Shown piece by piece: positions 25,472 to 34,115 of a DNA stretch of 37,138 nt. A model generated the notes under the pieces. It worked only from the letters and a program-made list of their open reading frames with translations, was not told the origin of the DNA and made no database searches. The first letter of the stretch is position 1. Each line of letters begins with the position of its first letter. The stretch is from UBA1046 sp050945515. GTDB taxonomy: Bacteria; Bacillota; Clostridia; Saccharofermentanales; DTU023. The stretch is from positions 1 through 37,138 of the forward strand of contig JBMNTB010000017.1 of assembly GCA_050945515.1 (NCBI GenBank). The letters are read 5' to 3'. Both the position numbers and the translations under genes were made by a program.

Positions 25472-27828
25472 GTCGGATCACCTTCTTGGTGAAAATAATC
25501 GTAGACGGCTTGTGCTGTTTTAGGAGGTAAACCTGGAACCGCCTGCAGTTCCTCCAGTGTAGCTGCAGCAATACCGGCTAGACCATCAAAGTTTTCCAGC
25601 AGCTTGCGTCTGGTTGCCGGACCAACTCCGGGGATATCTTCCAGGAGTAGACGCAAATGGCGCTTTTTAGCCTTAGTACTGCTCAGCCGCCGGGCAAAGC
25701 GATGTGCTTCGTCCTGAATGGCAGTTAAAAGGCGCAATATTCCCATCCTCAGGGCACGATTGTCACCCATTCCGTCTTCGGCGACTAATAGATAATTGTC
25801 ATCAGGCTCTGCACGTAACTCAACGATCTCTCCACTCGATAAGACCAGTCCTCTCGTGCGGTGACGCTTGTCTTTGACTATTCCCGCTACAGCAATATCC
25901 GCTGGGATCAGCGGCTTGACTTTGGCCACATGGGCTTGGCCGCCATCGACTAATATCAGATCAGGTCGATGCCCGAATTCTTCATTATCTAATCGCTCAA
26001 GGCGTCTGCTCAACACTTCATATAGAGCTGAGTAGTCGTCTATGCCCTCAAAGGATACTATAGAGAAATGGCGATAGGAGGCCCGCTCAGGTCTGCCTCT
26101 TTGAAAAACCACCATGGATCCGGCTCGGTCTGCAGCACCGAGATTGGAAATATCATAGGCTTCTATTCTGTGTAGAGCGCGTTCACTGCCGGTTAATCTG
26201 GCCAGTTCTTTCAGGGTCAGCTCCAGTCCCGTAGCACTTTTGCCGCCCATCAGGGTGTAGCGCTGTAGGGCGGCGGCAGCATTTTTAGCCGCCAGATCAA
26301 GTAAGCGGTTTTTGTCGCCCCGTTGGGGTTGGCGCAGAACAACTTTGTGAGCGGCCAGTTCCGACAGATATTGTTCGACCAGATCCTGCTCCGTGAGATC
26401 CGCCGGTAACAGAATCTCCTTGGGAATCAGGGCGGTGCTGGTATAGTGCTGGGCGATGAAAGCTTGCAGATAATCCGCATCCTGTCCACCAACATCTGCG
26501 GCGAATGTCTGAACATAGCTGTTCACCCGGCCTTCCCTAACTTCCAGCTTTTGCAGACAGACTTCACTGCCATTTCTGGCCAGACCGATCACATCGCGTG
26601 ACTGCCGATCAGAGCTGACTATGACCTGTTTATCCTTCAGCTTGGCCAGGGCTTCAATCCGATCTCTCAACAGGGCTGCCTGTTCAAAATCCATAGTCTC
26701 AGCAGCCGCAGCCATCTCCTGTTCCAAATTGAGCAAGAGCTCGGAATATTTCCCCTCCAGAAAGCGGATGACGTTCTCAATCACCGCACGGTATTTAGTT
26801 GCGGAAACATCGCCCTTACACGGACCGATACAGCGACCGATATAATAGTTAAGACAGGGCCTTTCCTTACCTATATCCCGAGGCAGGACTCTATTACAGC
26901 TTTTGATCGGGAAAATCCGGCGCAGGGCGGCCAGCGCCCGGTAAAGATCACCGCTGAGATAGGGGCCGAAATATCTCGCCCCTTCCGCCAGGTCCGCTTC
27001 GACTCGAAATGACTTCATAATGCGCGGATAAGTCTCCTGCATTGTAATGCGAATATAGGGGTACTCACGGTCGTCACGCAAGAGAATATTATAACGAGGC
27101 TTGAATTTTTTGATCAGATTGGCTTCCAGGATTAGAGCTTCCAACTCATTATTGCAAAGCAAATACTCGAAATCGGCAATGCGTGCAATCATGGCCTGGA
27201 TACGCGCATCCCCCTCCGGATGACGACCGAAATAGCTCATTAGGCGCTGTCTGAGATTATTGGCTTTACCGACATAGATGACGTCTCCAGATGCTTCTTT
27301 CATCAGGTAAACACCCGGCTCTGCAGGCACCAGATCCAGTCTGGCATCGAATTTATCAGGCAGATCAAGCCGCATCAAATAAGCATCCTCTCCGGTTTGT
27401 TGATAATAGCCCTCGCGAATACCATAAGTAATAAAACCAACCTTCTCGTATAGTCTGAGCGCAGCCTGATTGGAAGTGGCAACTTCCAGCATTATCAGGT
27501 CAATCCCGCGTTCGACCGCTGCAGACCGAATTCCTGCCAGCAGCTTTTCTCCGATACCCTGCCGTCTAGACCCGGGCTTGACAGCCAGATTGTAGATATC
27601 CATCACCTCATCCAACGGATAAGCCGAAACAAAACCCACAACTTCATCATCTGCCACTGCTACCAGGTACAGCATCGCATAAGGGCTGTCGAGCATAATT
27701 TCTTTCAAATCACGAGCAAAACTGGCAGTACCTGATCTACGCGCAAAAGAGGCTTGGTAGATATCGATAATTGCGGCCAGATCACTGAGTTGTGCAGGAC
27801 GGATCGAAATCCTGCTTGTCTCTGCCAT
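25468..27828 (-). CDS. uvrC: RimI-type acetyltransferase fused to excinuclease UvrC
   Basis: This 786-residue chain joins two normally separate proteins. Residues 1-152 are a GNAT acetyltransferase of the RimI type, with the acetyl-CoA loop RRQGIG at 88-93 and LRLYEKVGF at 124-132. From about 157 the chain is complete UvrC: GIY-YIG nuclease (GVYLMKEASGDVIYVGK, 172-188), a CLNYYIGRCIGPC cysteine cluster (325-337), a UVR helical hairpin (about 363-398), an RNase H-like nuclease (AYDISNLGAADRAG, DLILVDGG, DEAHRFA), and C-terminal helix-hairpin-helix motifs (731-780). UvrC makes both incisions in nucleotide excision repair. RimI acetylates ribosomal protein S18 in E. coli, and rimI genes often lie next to tsaB and tsaE, as here. 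ATG 27828 has AGGAG upstream. In-frame ATG 27375 (M152) has GGAGAGG 11 bases upstream and could yield UvrC alone. Confidence 0.92.
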   Translation of the reverse strand: MAETSRISIRPAQLSDLAAIIDIYQASFARRSGTASFARDLKEIMLDSPYAMLYLVAVADDEVVGFVSAYPLDEVMDIYNLAVKPGSRRQGIGEKLLAGIRSAAVERGIDLIMLEVATSNQAALRLYEKVGFITYGIREGYYQQTGEDAYLMRLDLPDKFDARLDLVPAEPGVYLMKEASGDVIYVGKANNLRQRLMSYFGRHPEGDARIQAMIARIADFEYLLCNNELEALILEANLIKKFKPRYNILLRDDREYPYIRITMQETYPRIMKSFRVEADLAEGARYFGPYLSGDLYRALAALRRIFPIKSCNRVLPRDIGKERPCLNYYIGRCIGPCKGDVSATKYRAVIENVIRFLEGKYSELLLNLEQEMAAAAETMDFEQAALLRDRIEALAKLKDKQVIVSSDRQSRDVIGLARNGSEVCLQKLEVREGRVNSYVQTFAADVGGQDADYLQAFIAQHYTSTALIPKEILLPADLTEQDLVEQYLSELAAHKVVLRQPQRGDKNRLLDLAAKNAAAALQRYTLMGGKSATGLELTLKELARLTGSERALHRIEAYDISNLGAADRAGSMVVFQRGRPERASYRHFSIVSFEGIDDYSALYEVLSRRLERLDNEEFGHRPDLILVDGGQAHVAKVKPLIPADIAVAGIVKDKRHRTRGLVLSSGEIVELRAEPDDNYLLVAEDGMGDNRALRMGILRLLTAIQDEAHRFARRLSSTKAKKRHLRLLLEDIPGVGPATRRKLLENFDGLAGIAAATLEELQAVPGLPPKTAQAVYDYFHQEGDPT

Positions 27829-27843
27829 TTATGCTTACTCCTG

Positions 27844-28539
27844 TTATTTTTTTATCCGCTCCGCCTGCGACAAGGCCAGGTATTGCGGCATTAGGGCGAA
27901 AGGGTCGCCGCTTTCGCCATTTCGATATCTGGCCAGTCCCAGCCGACTGAGGATCGAGGCACGGGGGGTCCAAAACTCCGGACCGGTCCATAACGTCTTC
28001 GGCAAACTCCGATATTCCTCAGGATAGGCTGACTTAACAGCTGGCAAGCCATCGCCCACTACAACCATTTGGTGTTGACAGAGTTCGAGTTGTGAGATGG
28101 CAGTCCATAGATCTGCCGCCTGACGATTTGCAGGTATAATCAATTCCTGTAAATTATCACCGTTATCATAGAGAGCCGAGAATACACGCCCGCTGCGAGC
28201 ATCAATGGCCGGGCAGACCATACTGCCAGGAAAAGCTGCCGCTAAAACCTCCAGACTTGAGACACCGACCGCAGGTTTATTTAATGCCCAGGCCATTGTC
28301 TTGACGGCGGCAATGCCGATCCGGATTCCGGTAAAAGAACCTGGCCCTGTAGCACAGACAAAGAGATCAATCTCTTCCTTGCGGCGGTTGGAACGCGCAA
28401 GCAGGTCAGCAATCAGTGGCTGATAGGTCACTGAATGCTTGTAGCCCAGATTCAGTGTTGCTTCCGCAATTATGCTCTCCTCATCACATAAGGCGACTGA
28501 GAGGCTTTTACCTGATGTATCAGATGCCAGTATCAGCAT
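27844..28539 (-). CDS. tsaB: tRNA threonylcarbamoyladenosine synthesis protein TsaB
   Basis: This 231-residue protein belongs to the ASKHA-fold TsaB family, which pairs with TsaD and TsaE to make the t6A modification at position 37 of ANN-decoding tRNAs. LILASDTSGKSLSVAL is the N-terminal strand pair. CATGPGSFTGIRIGIAAVKTMAW is the family signature, and CPAIDARSGRVFSALY follows. Length is typical. The start at ATG 28539 has AGGAGG six bases upstream, 9 bases after tsaE. TsaD is not in the window. Confidence 0.94.
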   Translation of the reverse strand: MLILASDTSGKSLSVALCDEESIIAEATLNLGYKHSVTYQPLIADLLARSNRRKEEIDLFVCATGPGSFTGIRIGIAAVKTMAWALNKPAVGVSSLEVLAAAFPGSMVCPAIDARSGRVFSALYDNGDNLQELIIPANRQAADLWTAISQLELCQHQMVVVGDGLPAVKSAYPEEYRSLPKTLWTGPEFWTPRASILSRLGLARYRNGESGDPFALMPQYLALSQAERIKK

Positions 28540-28548
28540 TTTTGCCTC

Positions 28549-29019
28549 CTAAGATATTGTTGTATGCAGCGGCCTGGCATCGGACCAGTTGACAGTGATC
28601 CGGCGCTCATTCGCACTGAGCCTCTCAAGTGTGATGCTGATTGTCTCAGGAGGCAGAGCCTCACGGATCACTTGTGCCCATTCAATGGCAGCGATCCCAT
28701 CAGCCGTCATATATTCGTCAAAGCCTGATTCATACCATTCGTCAACTCCTGACAATCGGTAGGCATCAAAATGATACAGCGCTGTTCCCCGTTCGCCCGC
28801 TTCATGATCACGCAGGAGAGTAAAAGTGGGGCTCGCAACCTGGCCTTTGACACCAAGCCGGCGGGCCAGGCCGGAAACGAGAGTTGTCTTACCTGCACCC
28901 AGATCGCCGTCTAGAGCCAGAACATCGCCGGCCTGCAGCAGATCGGCCAGTCGGGACGCCCAGGCAGCGGTTTCTTCCGCTGTTTTACTGATAAAAGAAA
29001 AGGTCTGCACGAAACTCAC
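28549..29019 (-). CDS. tsaE: tRNA threonylcarbamoyladenosine synthesis ATPase TsaE
   Basis: This 156-residue P-loop ATPase drives turnover of the TsaBD complex in t6A synthesis. The Walker A motif is DGDLGAGKTTLV. VASPTFTLLRDHE and LYHFDAYRL are the conserved switch and nucleotide-binding segments, and AAIEWAQVI is the family EW motif. The start is GTG 29019; it has no obvious ribosome binding site. A second GTG nine bases downstream has GGTGAG just upstream, so the exact N-terminus is uncertain by three residues. It follows the rpsI terminator, so transcription probably restarts here, though I find only weak promoter elements in 29020-29116. Confidence 0.92.
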   Translation of the reverse strand: MSFVQTFSFISKTAEETAAWASRLADLLQAGDVLALDGDLGAGKTTLVSGLARRLGVKGQVASPTFTLLRDHEAGERGTALYHFDAYRLSGVDEWYESGFDEYMTADGIAAIEWAQVIREALPPETISITLERLSANERRITVNWSDARPLHTTIS

Positions 29020-29116
29020 CGTCTGTTATTTAAATCAATTACTCCGTCTTTGCACAATTCTATCAAAACCGGCATCTTTTGTGGGAAACAAAGATTAAAG
29101 CCAGTATGGCAGCAGT

Positions 29117-29171
29117 AAAAAGCAGACCTACCGACCGGTGCTTACTGCACCGTCCGGCCCGGCCTGCTTTT
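29117..29171 (-). terminator. Intrinsic terminator after rpsI
   Basis: On the minus strand AAAAGCAG (29171-29164) pairs with CTGCTTTT, enclosing an inner CGGTGC/GCACCG hairpin. The stem ends in TTTTT. It lies 13 bases after the rpsI stop and separates the ribosomal pair from tsaE. Confidence 0.7.
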
Positions 29172-29183
29172 AAACTGACAAGA

Positions 29184-29588
29184 TTAGCGCTTGGAGAACT
29201 GTGAAGCCTTGCGGGCTTTCTTAAGACCGTACTTTTTGCGCTCCTTGACGCGGGAATCACGGGTCAAGAAACCTGCACGTTTTAATGGTGTTTTATATTT
29301 CTCCTCGTCCGCCTCGACCAGTGCGCGGGAAATGCCATGGCGAATGGCTCCTGCCTGACCGGCAATACCGCCGCCATGTACATTGACAATGATGGAATAC
29401 TGATCAGCTGCATTCACCTCATTTAAGGGCTGACGCACAATATAGCGCAAGGTTTCCATCTCTAGATAGTCGTCGATATCCTTGCCATTAATCACAATAT
29501 CACCCTTGCCGGGATAGATGCGGACACGGGCGATTGAGCGCTTGCGGCGACCTGTGCCATAAAAATAATCTTTTTTATTTGTTGCCAT
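29184..29588 (-). CDS. rpsI: 30S ribosomal protein S9 (uS9)
   Basis: This 134-residue protein of the small subunit head contacts P-site tRNA through its C-terminal tail. FYGTGRRKRSIARVRIYPGKG, the GGGIAGQAGAIRHGISRAL core and the basic end KYGLKKARKASQFSKR are all standard. The final SKR is the conserved tRNA-contacting end. The ATG at 29588 has AGGGAGA upstream. It follows rplM by 21 bases in the universal rplM-rpsI pair. Confidence 0.97.
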   Translation of the reverse strand: MATNKKDYFYGTGRRKRSIARVRIYPGKGDIVINGKDIDDYLEMETLRYIVRQPLNEVNAADQYSIIVNVHGGGIAGQAGAIRHGISRALVEADEEKYKTPLKRAGFLTRDSRVKERKKYGLKKARKASQFSKR

Positions 29589-29609
29589 TCTAATTCTCCC
29601 TCTGGCTCA

Positions 29610-30038
29610 TCAAAGCTCAATGCTCTCTGGCTGCTGTGCAGCATGCGGATGCTCAGGCCCGGCGTACACTTTTAGTTTGCGATACATCTGACGACCCAGT
29701 GTGTTCTTAGGCAGCATGCCTTTGATTGCATGTTCAAGAATCCGTTCCGGATGAGTGGACATCACTCGTTTATAAGGAATCTCTTTCAGGCCTCCCGGAT
29801 AACCGGAATGGCGGCGATAAATCTTTTGCTGTTCCTTATTGCCGGTCACGGCGACCTTGGCTGCGTTGATGACGATTACAAAATCGCCTGTATCAACAAA
29901 AGGCGTAAATTCGGCTTTGTGCTTGCCCCGCAAAATACTTGCGATGGCAGTGGCAAGACGGCCCAGGGTTTTCCCCTCGGCATCAACCACATACCATTTG
30001 CGCTCGACTTCGCCTTCTTTGGCAAAATATGTCTTCAT
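29610..30038 (-). CDS. rplM: 50S ribosomal protein L13 (uL13)
   Basis: This 142-residue protein of the large subunit has the typical KWYVVDAEGKTLGRLATAIA start, LRGKHKAEFTPFVDTGDFVIVINA core, IYRRHSGYPGGLKEIPY and GMLPKNTLGRQMYRKLKVY segments. The ATG at 30038 has GGGAGGA five bases upstream. A promoter with a TTGACA -35 lies before it, and the predicted mRNA start falls in a perfect 20-bp palindrome. In some Bacillota rplM is controlled by its own product through a leader structure, which may be relevant here. Confidence 0.97.
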   Translation of the reverse strand: MKTYFAKEGEVERKWYVVDAEGKTLGRLATAIASILRGKHKAEFTPFVDTGDFVIVINAAKVAVTGNKEQQKIYRRHSGYPGGLKEIPYKRVMSTHPERILEHAIKGMLPKNTLGRQMYRKLKVYAGPEHPHAAQQPESIEL

Positions 30039-30056
30039 GGAATCCTCCCTATCAAT

Positions 30057-30095
30057 CTAGCCGGAGTCTTGCTCCAAGCGTGTTTAAACACGCTT
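30057..30095 (-). promoter_or_regulatory. Candidate structured leader of rplM mRNA
   Basis: AAGCGTGTTTAAACACGCTT at 30076-30095 is a perfect 20-bp palindrome. It can fold as an 8-bp hairpin with a four-base loop at the extreme 5' end of the predicted transcript. It is followed directly by GGAG-CAAGA-CTCC, a second small hairpin. The arrangement would suit an autogenous ribosomal-protein leader, a 5' stabiliser, or a DNA operator; I cannot choose between these. Confidence 0.5.
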
Positions 30096-30099
30096 CGCT

Positions 30100-30128
30100 A
30101 TGTTAACAGGCAATGATTCGCTTGTCAA
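30100..30128 (-). promoter_or_regulatory. Promoter for rplM-rpsI
   Basis: On the minus strand TTGACA (30128-30123) and TAACAT (30105-30100) are spaced by 17 bases. TGT before the -10 adds an extended -10 element. The start is predicted near 30094. Confidence 0.65.
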
Positions 30129-30207
30129 GCTGTAAATCAAATTATTTAACGAAAGCTGCGGATTTTATCGTTTTTGCGCCAAATACTCTTGAATGCTCGT
30201 TAGTAAA

Positions 30208-33200
30208 TTATCTCTTGCGCCGGCTTTTATTATCTCTTCGGATGCTACGTCCTAAGAATATGAGTACAATAATCAGACCGATAATCAGTAGGGAAAATAA
30301 AACCCAGCTTAGCGATGATAAACTAAATCCGGAACTGTCCTTAGCAAGCTCCAAGTTGATTGTTGGTACATTTTCATTTGCCGCTGCTGTCGATACAGGT
30401 TCAGGTTCAGGTTCTGTATCTGGATTATCAGTAATTGTTTCTTGGCCATTAACTGTATAGCTCGCTGGATATGTTGAATGGCCGGTCGCTGTCGGCCAGC
30501 CGGGATCGCCAGAGGTCGGCTGATAGCCGGAATAGGCCCGTCCGTGATTGCCCGCATCTTGTCCCTGCGGAACGACACCCAGCTTTTCTGCTCCTGCTTC
30601 CAGCAAAGACCGCATCAGAACATCAATGCCCAGCGGATGACCATCACATTTCAGTTCGGCACCGAGGATAACGCCAATCAGCAGACGGTCATCATGAGTT
30701 GTTCCGGCACCGACCAGACAATAGCCGGCCAGACTGGTTGTACCTGTTTTGACGCCATCATAGCTCTTGAAGCGACTTGAGCCGTATAATTCCGGAGAGG
30801 CCAAAACCAGTTTATTAGTGTTGTGAAGTATCTTCCATCCTGCAACCGGATGTTTGCTGTTGGCCGGCATGCGGTAAACACTGGTTGTTACCAATTTGTG
30901 AAATATTTCATTTTTTAAGCCTGCTTGGGACAGCAATGCCAGATCATAAGCTGTTGAATAATGGTCACCTTGGGTAAAGCCGCTGGGATTGGTTATGGCT
31001 GTATTTTTAGCGCCTAACTTGCGGGCAAATTCGTTAGCTAGGGTACAAAATGCATTTCGTTTCTCCATAGCCGTCCCTTGCTTTAAAGGAGAATAGTTCT
31101 CCGCCAGTACATTGGCGCAATCATTGGCCGAATGTACCATCAGAGCATATAGACATTCCTCAGTAGTTATCTGCTCGCCGGCTACCACACCCGCGCGTGC
31201 TGATACAGACGAGGGTAGCTGTGTTGCCTCCGGTGAGACTGTTACAATCCTGTCAAGATCAAAATCCGGCAGATTGAGCACTGTAAGCGCCGTTATGATC
31301 TTGGTAGTACTTGCCATAGGCAGCCGCTTATAACCGTTGTGATTGATAATAACTTCCCCGGTTCCGGCATCAAGAACTAAGTAAGCTTTAGCCTTAATGT
31401 CTTCAAGCTGCGGCCAATAATCACTAATTTGTTTTACTTCATCTATGTCTTCTACTTCTTCTGTTTCATCTATCTTACTGTCCAGAGCTTCGGCTACCGA
31501 TGTCGCAATTGTTACTTCGGTTTCAGAATCAGCCGCTTCGGCTGCAAGTTCACTTTCGTCTTCAATTTCACTTTCGTCTCCGAGTTCACTTTCGTCAACT
31601 TGCGCAGTAGTGGTAATTACAGCCTCACTTGCAGCTAGAACAGGCCTAGCCGGTAAATTAATCAGACTGATAGCCGTGAGCAGTGCCAACAGCAAGGCTA
31701 CAGCATTGGCTCCGGCATGGTAACCGGTGCGCCCCCCTCTTTGTTTCCAGCGCACCCATAATGGACTGGACAGAAAGAGCGATGAGTAGGTGCCGGCAGC
31801 AATTCCAAACATCATGGGTAAGGCAAATTCAGTAATACTGGACAGGCCGTAGAGCTGACCGAAGATAAAGGCTACAGCGACTGCCAGGAACGTTGCTATC
31901 GAAGTATTTATGGACCGTGACAGTGATTGGCGAATCGATTTATTTACCAGTTCATCCAGAGGAACTGTGCCGCCGGTCAGACGAATATTTTCACGGATGC
32001 GATCATAGACTACAATCGTATCATTGATTGACCAGCCCAAAATAGTGAGAACCACTGCGATTATGGTTTCGTTAATAGCATTGCCGATCAAAACAACAAA
32101 GAAAAATACAGTTAGAATATCGTGCAATAGAGCTAACAAAGCCATAACTCCGGCGGACGGACCGGACATACTTCGGAACGAAAACCAGATATAGATAATG
32201 ATCAGAACCGAAGCCAGCAACATGGCTTTAAGGCCATTTAGCAGCATTTCTTTACCGATAAGCGGGTCAACTAATTGCGAGGAAGAGAGCCGGATAGCAG
32301 TAGTCGGATATGCTTGCTCTAGTGTTTTAGTTATCTGGTCTAACTGTTCGGGAGTTAAAGACTGATTGCCGGCAATATTGAAAGAGATTTCTGTCCTGCT
32401 ATCGGCCCGGGACACTATTGTCTGGGCGCTAACTTCCTGGTCAAGTTCAGTTTTTAACAATGAACTGGCCTCTTCCGGATCTATCTGACCCTCATATGCA
32501 TAATTGATAATACTGCCACCGCGGAAATCAATATCCAGATTGACACCTCGCACTGCCGATACAACAACACCGGCCACAATCAGCACAGAAGATAAAAGTG
32601 CAAAAATACGCACATGTCCACAGTAATCATAGGGTTCTCTGTCAGATTTACTATCTGTTTTGCGCTTGCCATAGAGCCAAGGATTTTGGAAATACTTGTT
32701 GCCGGCTAAAGAACCAATCATCAGTCTAGTCATCCAAACGCCGGTGATCCCGTTCATGATTACTCCCACCAACAGTGAATAGCCGAAAGACAAGGTAGTG
32801 CCTGAACCGAAAAACATCAGCATGGCAGCAGCAATTGCTACCGTCACATTGCCATCAAAGACTGATGAGAATGCTTTGGTAAAGCCATTACTGAGTGCAA
32901 CGGGCAGATTATAGCCGGCATTAAGCTCTTCTTTGATACGCTCAGATATAATGACATTGGCATCTACACCCATGCCGATCGAGAGAATAATGCCGGCAAT
33001 ACCTTGCAAGGTCAGAGTTTGTTGCGGGACGGAAATAGCCAGTAAAATGCCGGCAACCTGCGTGTAGAGAGACAGACAGGCAACAAAACCGGTCAAACGG
33101 TAATACAATAGCATAAAAATGCTGAGAAGCAGCAGTGCTATAATGCCACTTATCACCATTACTTTGAGTGAATCCTGACCCAGGCTGGGGCTAATAGTAG

Positions 33201-33948
33201 ATGAACTGGTCGCTTTAAGTGCAAAAGGTAAGGCGCCGGCATTAATAGTCTGCGCCAGTTCTGAGGCGGATTCGTTAGTAAAATTGCCGGAGATCTCGGC
33301 TTGTCCATCGAGAATCGGCACTCTTACAGATGGAAGGCTGATCACCTGGTCATCCATATAAATAGCCAGAACTTCCTGATTGACCGCCAAGCGGGTGGTT
33401 ACCTCAGCAAATTTTTCTCGCCCCTGTTCTTGCAGCTCCAGCAGAACAACCGGACTGCGGCTATTGGGATCCACACCTAAACGAGCTTGCTTAACATCGG
33501 CTCCGGTCAGGGCTACGGTGCCGTCGGGCTCACGGAAAGTCAGAAGAGCCATCTCGCCCAGTTCTTGCAACGCCTCTTCCGGATTGAAGTCCGCTTCGTC
33601 AGCTTTCCAGGGGAAGCGCACAATTATCCGGTCGCTGTCACGTCCGACTATTACATCACGGTCCAGGATCTGCCGATTATCCAACCTCTGGTTGATGATA
33701 CGGCTGGCAGCATCCATCTGCTCCGCAGTAGGCTTGCCCTCAAAGCCTTGTGGGGTAAAGATTGCCTCTACCCCACCTCTGATATCAATACCAAAACGAA
33801 TATCCTGGGCGCCTTTAATCTGAGTCTCCCCGCCAAACCTGATACCGAAGATCGCCACCAGGCTCAGCAGGATGACCAGAATTATTATCACAACAATCGT
33901 GCCAGGCTTGCCCTTGACCCCGACTTTGGCAAATGATCGTTTCGCCAT
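30208..33948 (-). CDS. secDF: SecD-SecF fused to a D-alanyl-D-alanine carboxypeptidase
   Basis: This 1246-residue chain joins three functions. Residues 1-430 are SecD (FGIDIRGGVEAIF; GIAGIILSIGMGVDANVIISERIKEE) and 440-735 are SecF (LDIDFRGGSIINY; LGWSINDTIVVYDRIREN). Together they use proton motive force to help export through SecYEG. Residues 747-765 are a further hydrophobic segment ending in RPVLA-AS, like a signal peptide. An acidic linker (about 775-840) and a PBP5/DacA-type domain follow, with S880-T-T-K883, S940-A-N942 and K1067-T-G1069, the complete serine-peptidase set that trims peptidoglycan stem peptides. A last helix (about 1214-1233) and a basic tail end the chain. Topology is consistent: SecDF ends inside, the extra helix puts the peptidase outside, and the last helix returns inside. 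No ATG start with a ribosome binding site is seen at the junction. The start at ATG 33948 has AAAGG upstream. Confidence 0.9.
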   Translation of the reverse strand: MAKRSFAKVGVKGKPGTIVVIIILVILLSLVAIFGIRFGGETQIKGAQDIRFGIDIRGGVEAIFTPQGFEGKPTAEQMDAASRIINQRLDNRQILDRDVIVGRDSDRIIVRFPWKADEADFNPEEALQELGEMALLTFREPDGTVALTGADVKQARLGVDPNSRSPVVLLELQEQGREKFAEVTTRLAVNQEVLAIYMDDQVISLPSVRVPILDGQAEISGNFTNESASELAQTINAGALPFALKATSSSTISPSLGQDSLKVMVISGIIALLLLSIFMLLYYRLTGFVACLSLYTQVAGILLAISVPQQTLTLQGIAGIILSIGMGVDANVIISERIKEELNAGYNLPVALSNGFTKAFSSVFDGNVTVAIAAAMLMFFGSGTTLSFGYSLLVGVIMNGITGVWMTRLMIGSLAGNKYFQNPWLYGKRKTDSKSDREPYDYCGHVRIFALLSSVLIVAGVVVSAVRGVNLDIDFRGGSIINYAYEGQIDPEEASSLLKTELDQEVSAQTIVSRADSRTEISFNIAGNQSLTPEQLDQITKTLEQAYPTTAIRLSSSQLVDPLIGKEMLLNGLKAMLLASVLIIIYIWFSFRSMSGPSAGVMALLALLHDILTVFFFVVLIGNAINETIIAVVLTILGWSINDTIVVYDRIRENIRLTGGTVPLDELVNKSIRQSLSRSINTSIATFLAVAVAFIFGQLYGLSSITEFALPMMFGIAAGTYSSLFLSSPLWVRWKQRGGRTGYHAGANAVALLLALLTAISLINLPARPVLAASEAVITTTAQVDESELGDESEIEDESELAAEAADSETEVTIATSVAEALDSKIDETEEVEDIDEVKQISDYWPQLEDIKAKAYLVLDAGTGEVIINHNGYKRLPMASTTKIITALTVLNLPDFDLDRIVTVSPEATQLPSSVSARAGVVAGEQITTEECLYALMVHSANDCANVLAENYSPLKQGTAMEKRNAFCTLANEFARKLGAKNTAITNPSGFTQGDHYSTAYDLALLSQAGLKNEIFHKLVTTSVYRMPANSKHPVAGWKILHNTNKLVLASPELYGSSRFKSYDGVKTGTTSLAGYCLVGAGTTHDDRLLIGVILGAELKCDGHPLGIDVLMRSLLEAGAEKLGVVPQGQDAGNHGRAYSGYQPTSGDPGWPTATGHSTYPASYTVNGQETITDNPDTEPEPEPVSTAAANENVPTINLELAKDSSGFSLSSLSWVLFSLLIIGLIIVLIFLGRSIRRDNKSRRKR

Positions 33949-34007
33949 TTCTACGCCTTTCCCGAACTATCGAACTGATAGTAATAATATAAGTCATATT
34001 TCAGCTA

Positions 34008-34036
34008 ATTATAGATATTCGCATAAGCCATGGCAA
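34008..34036 (-). promoter_or_regulatory. Promoter for the secDF-dacA fusion gene
   Basis: On the minus strand TTGCCA (34036-34031, 5/6) and TATAAT (34013-34008, exact) are spaced by 17 bases, about 60 bases before the start codon. Confidence 0.65.
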
Positions 34037-34115
34037 ATCAGATCACATTTATAAACTGTCAGTCTAGATACATTAAGCCCCTAGTTTTCATTCTATAAAA
34101 ATACTCAATTCAAGC

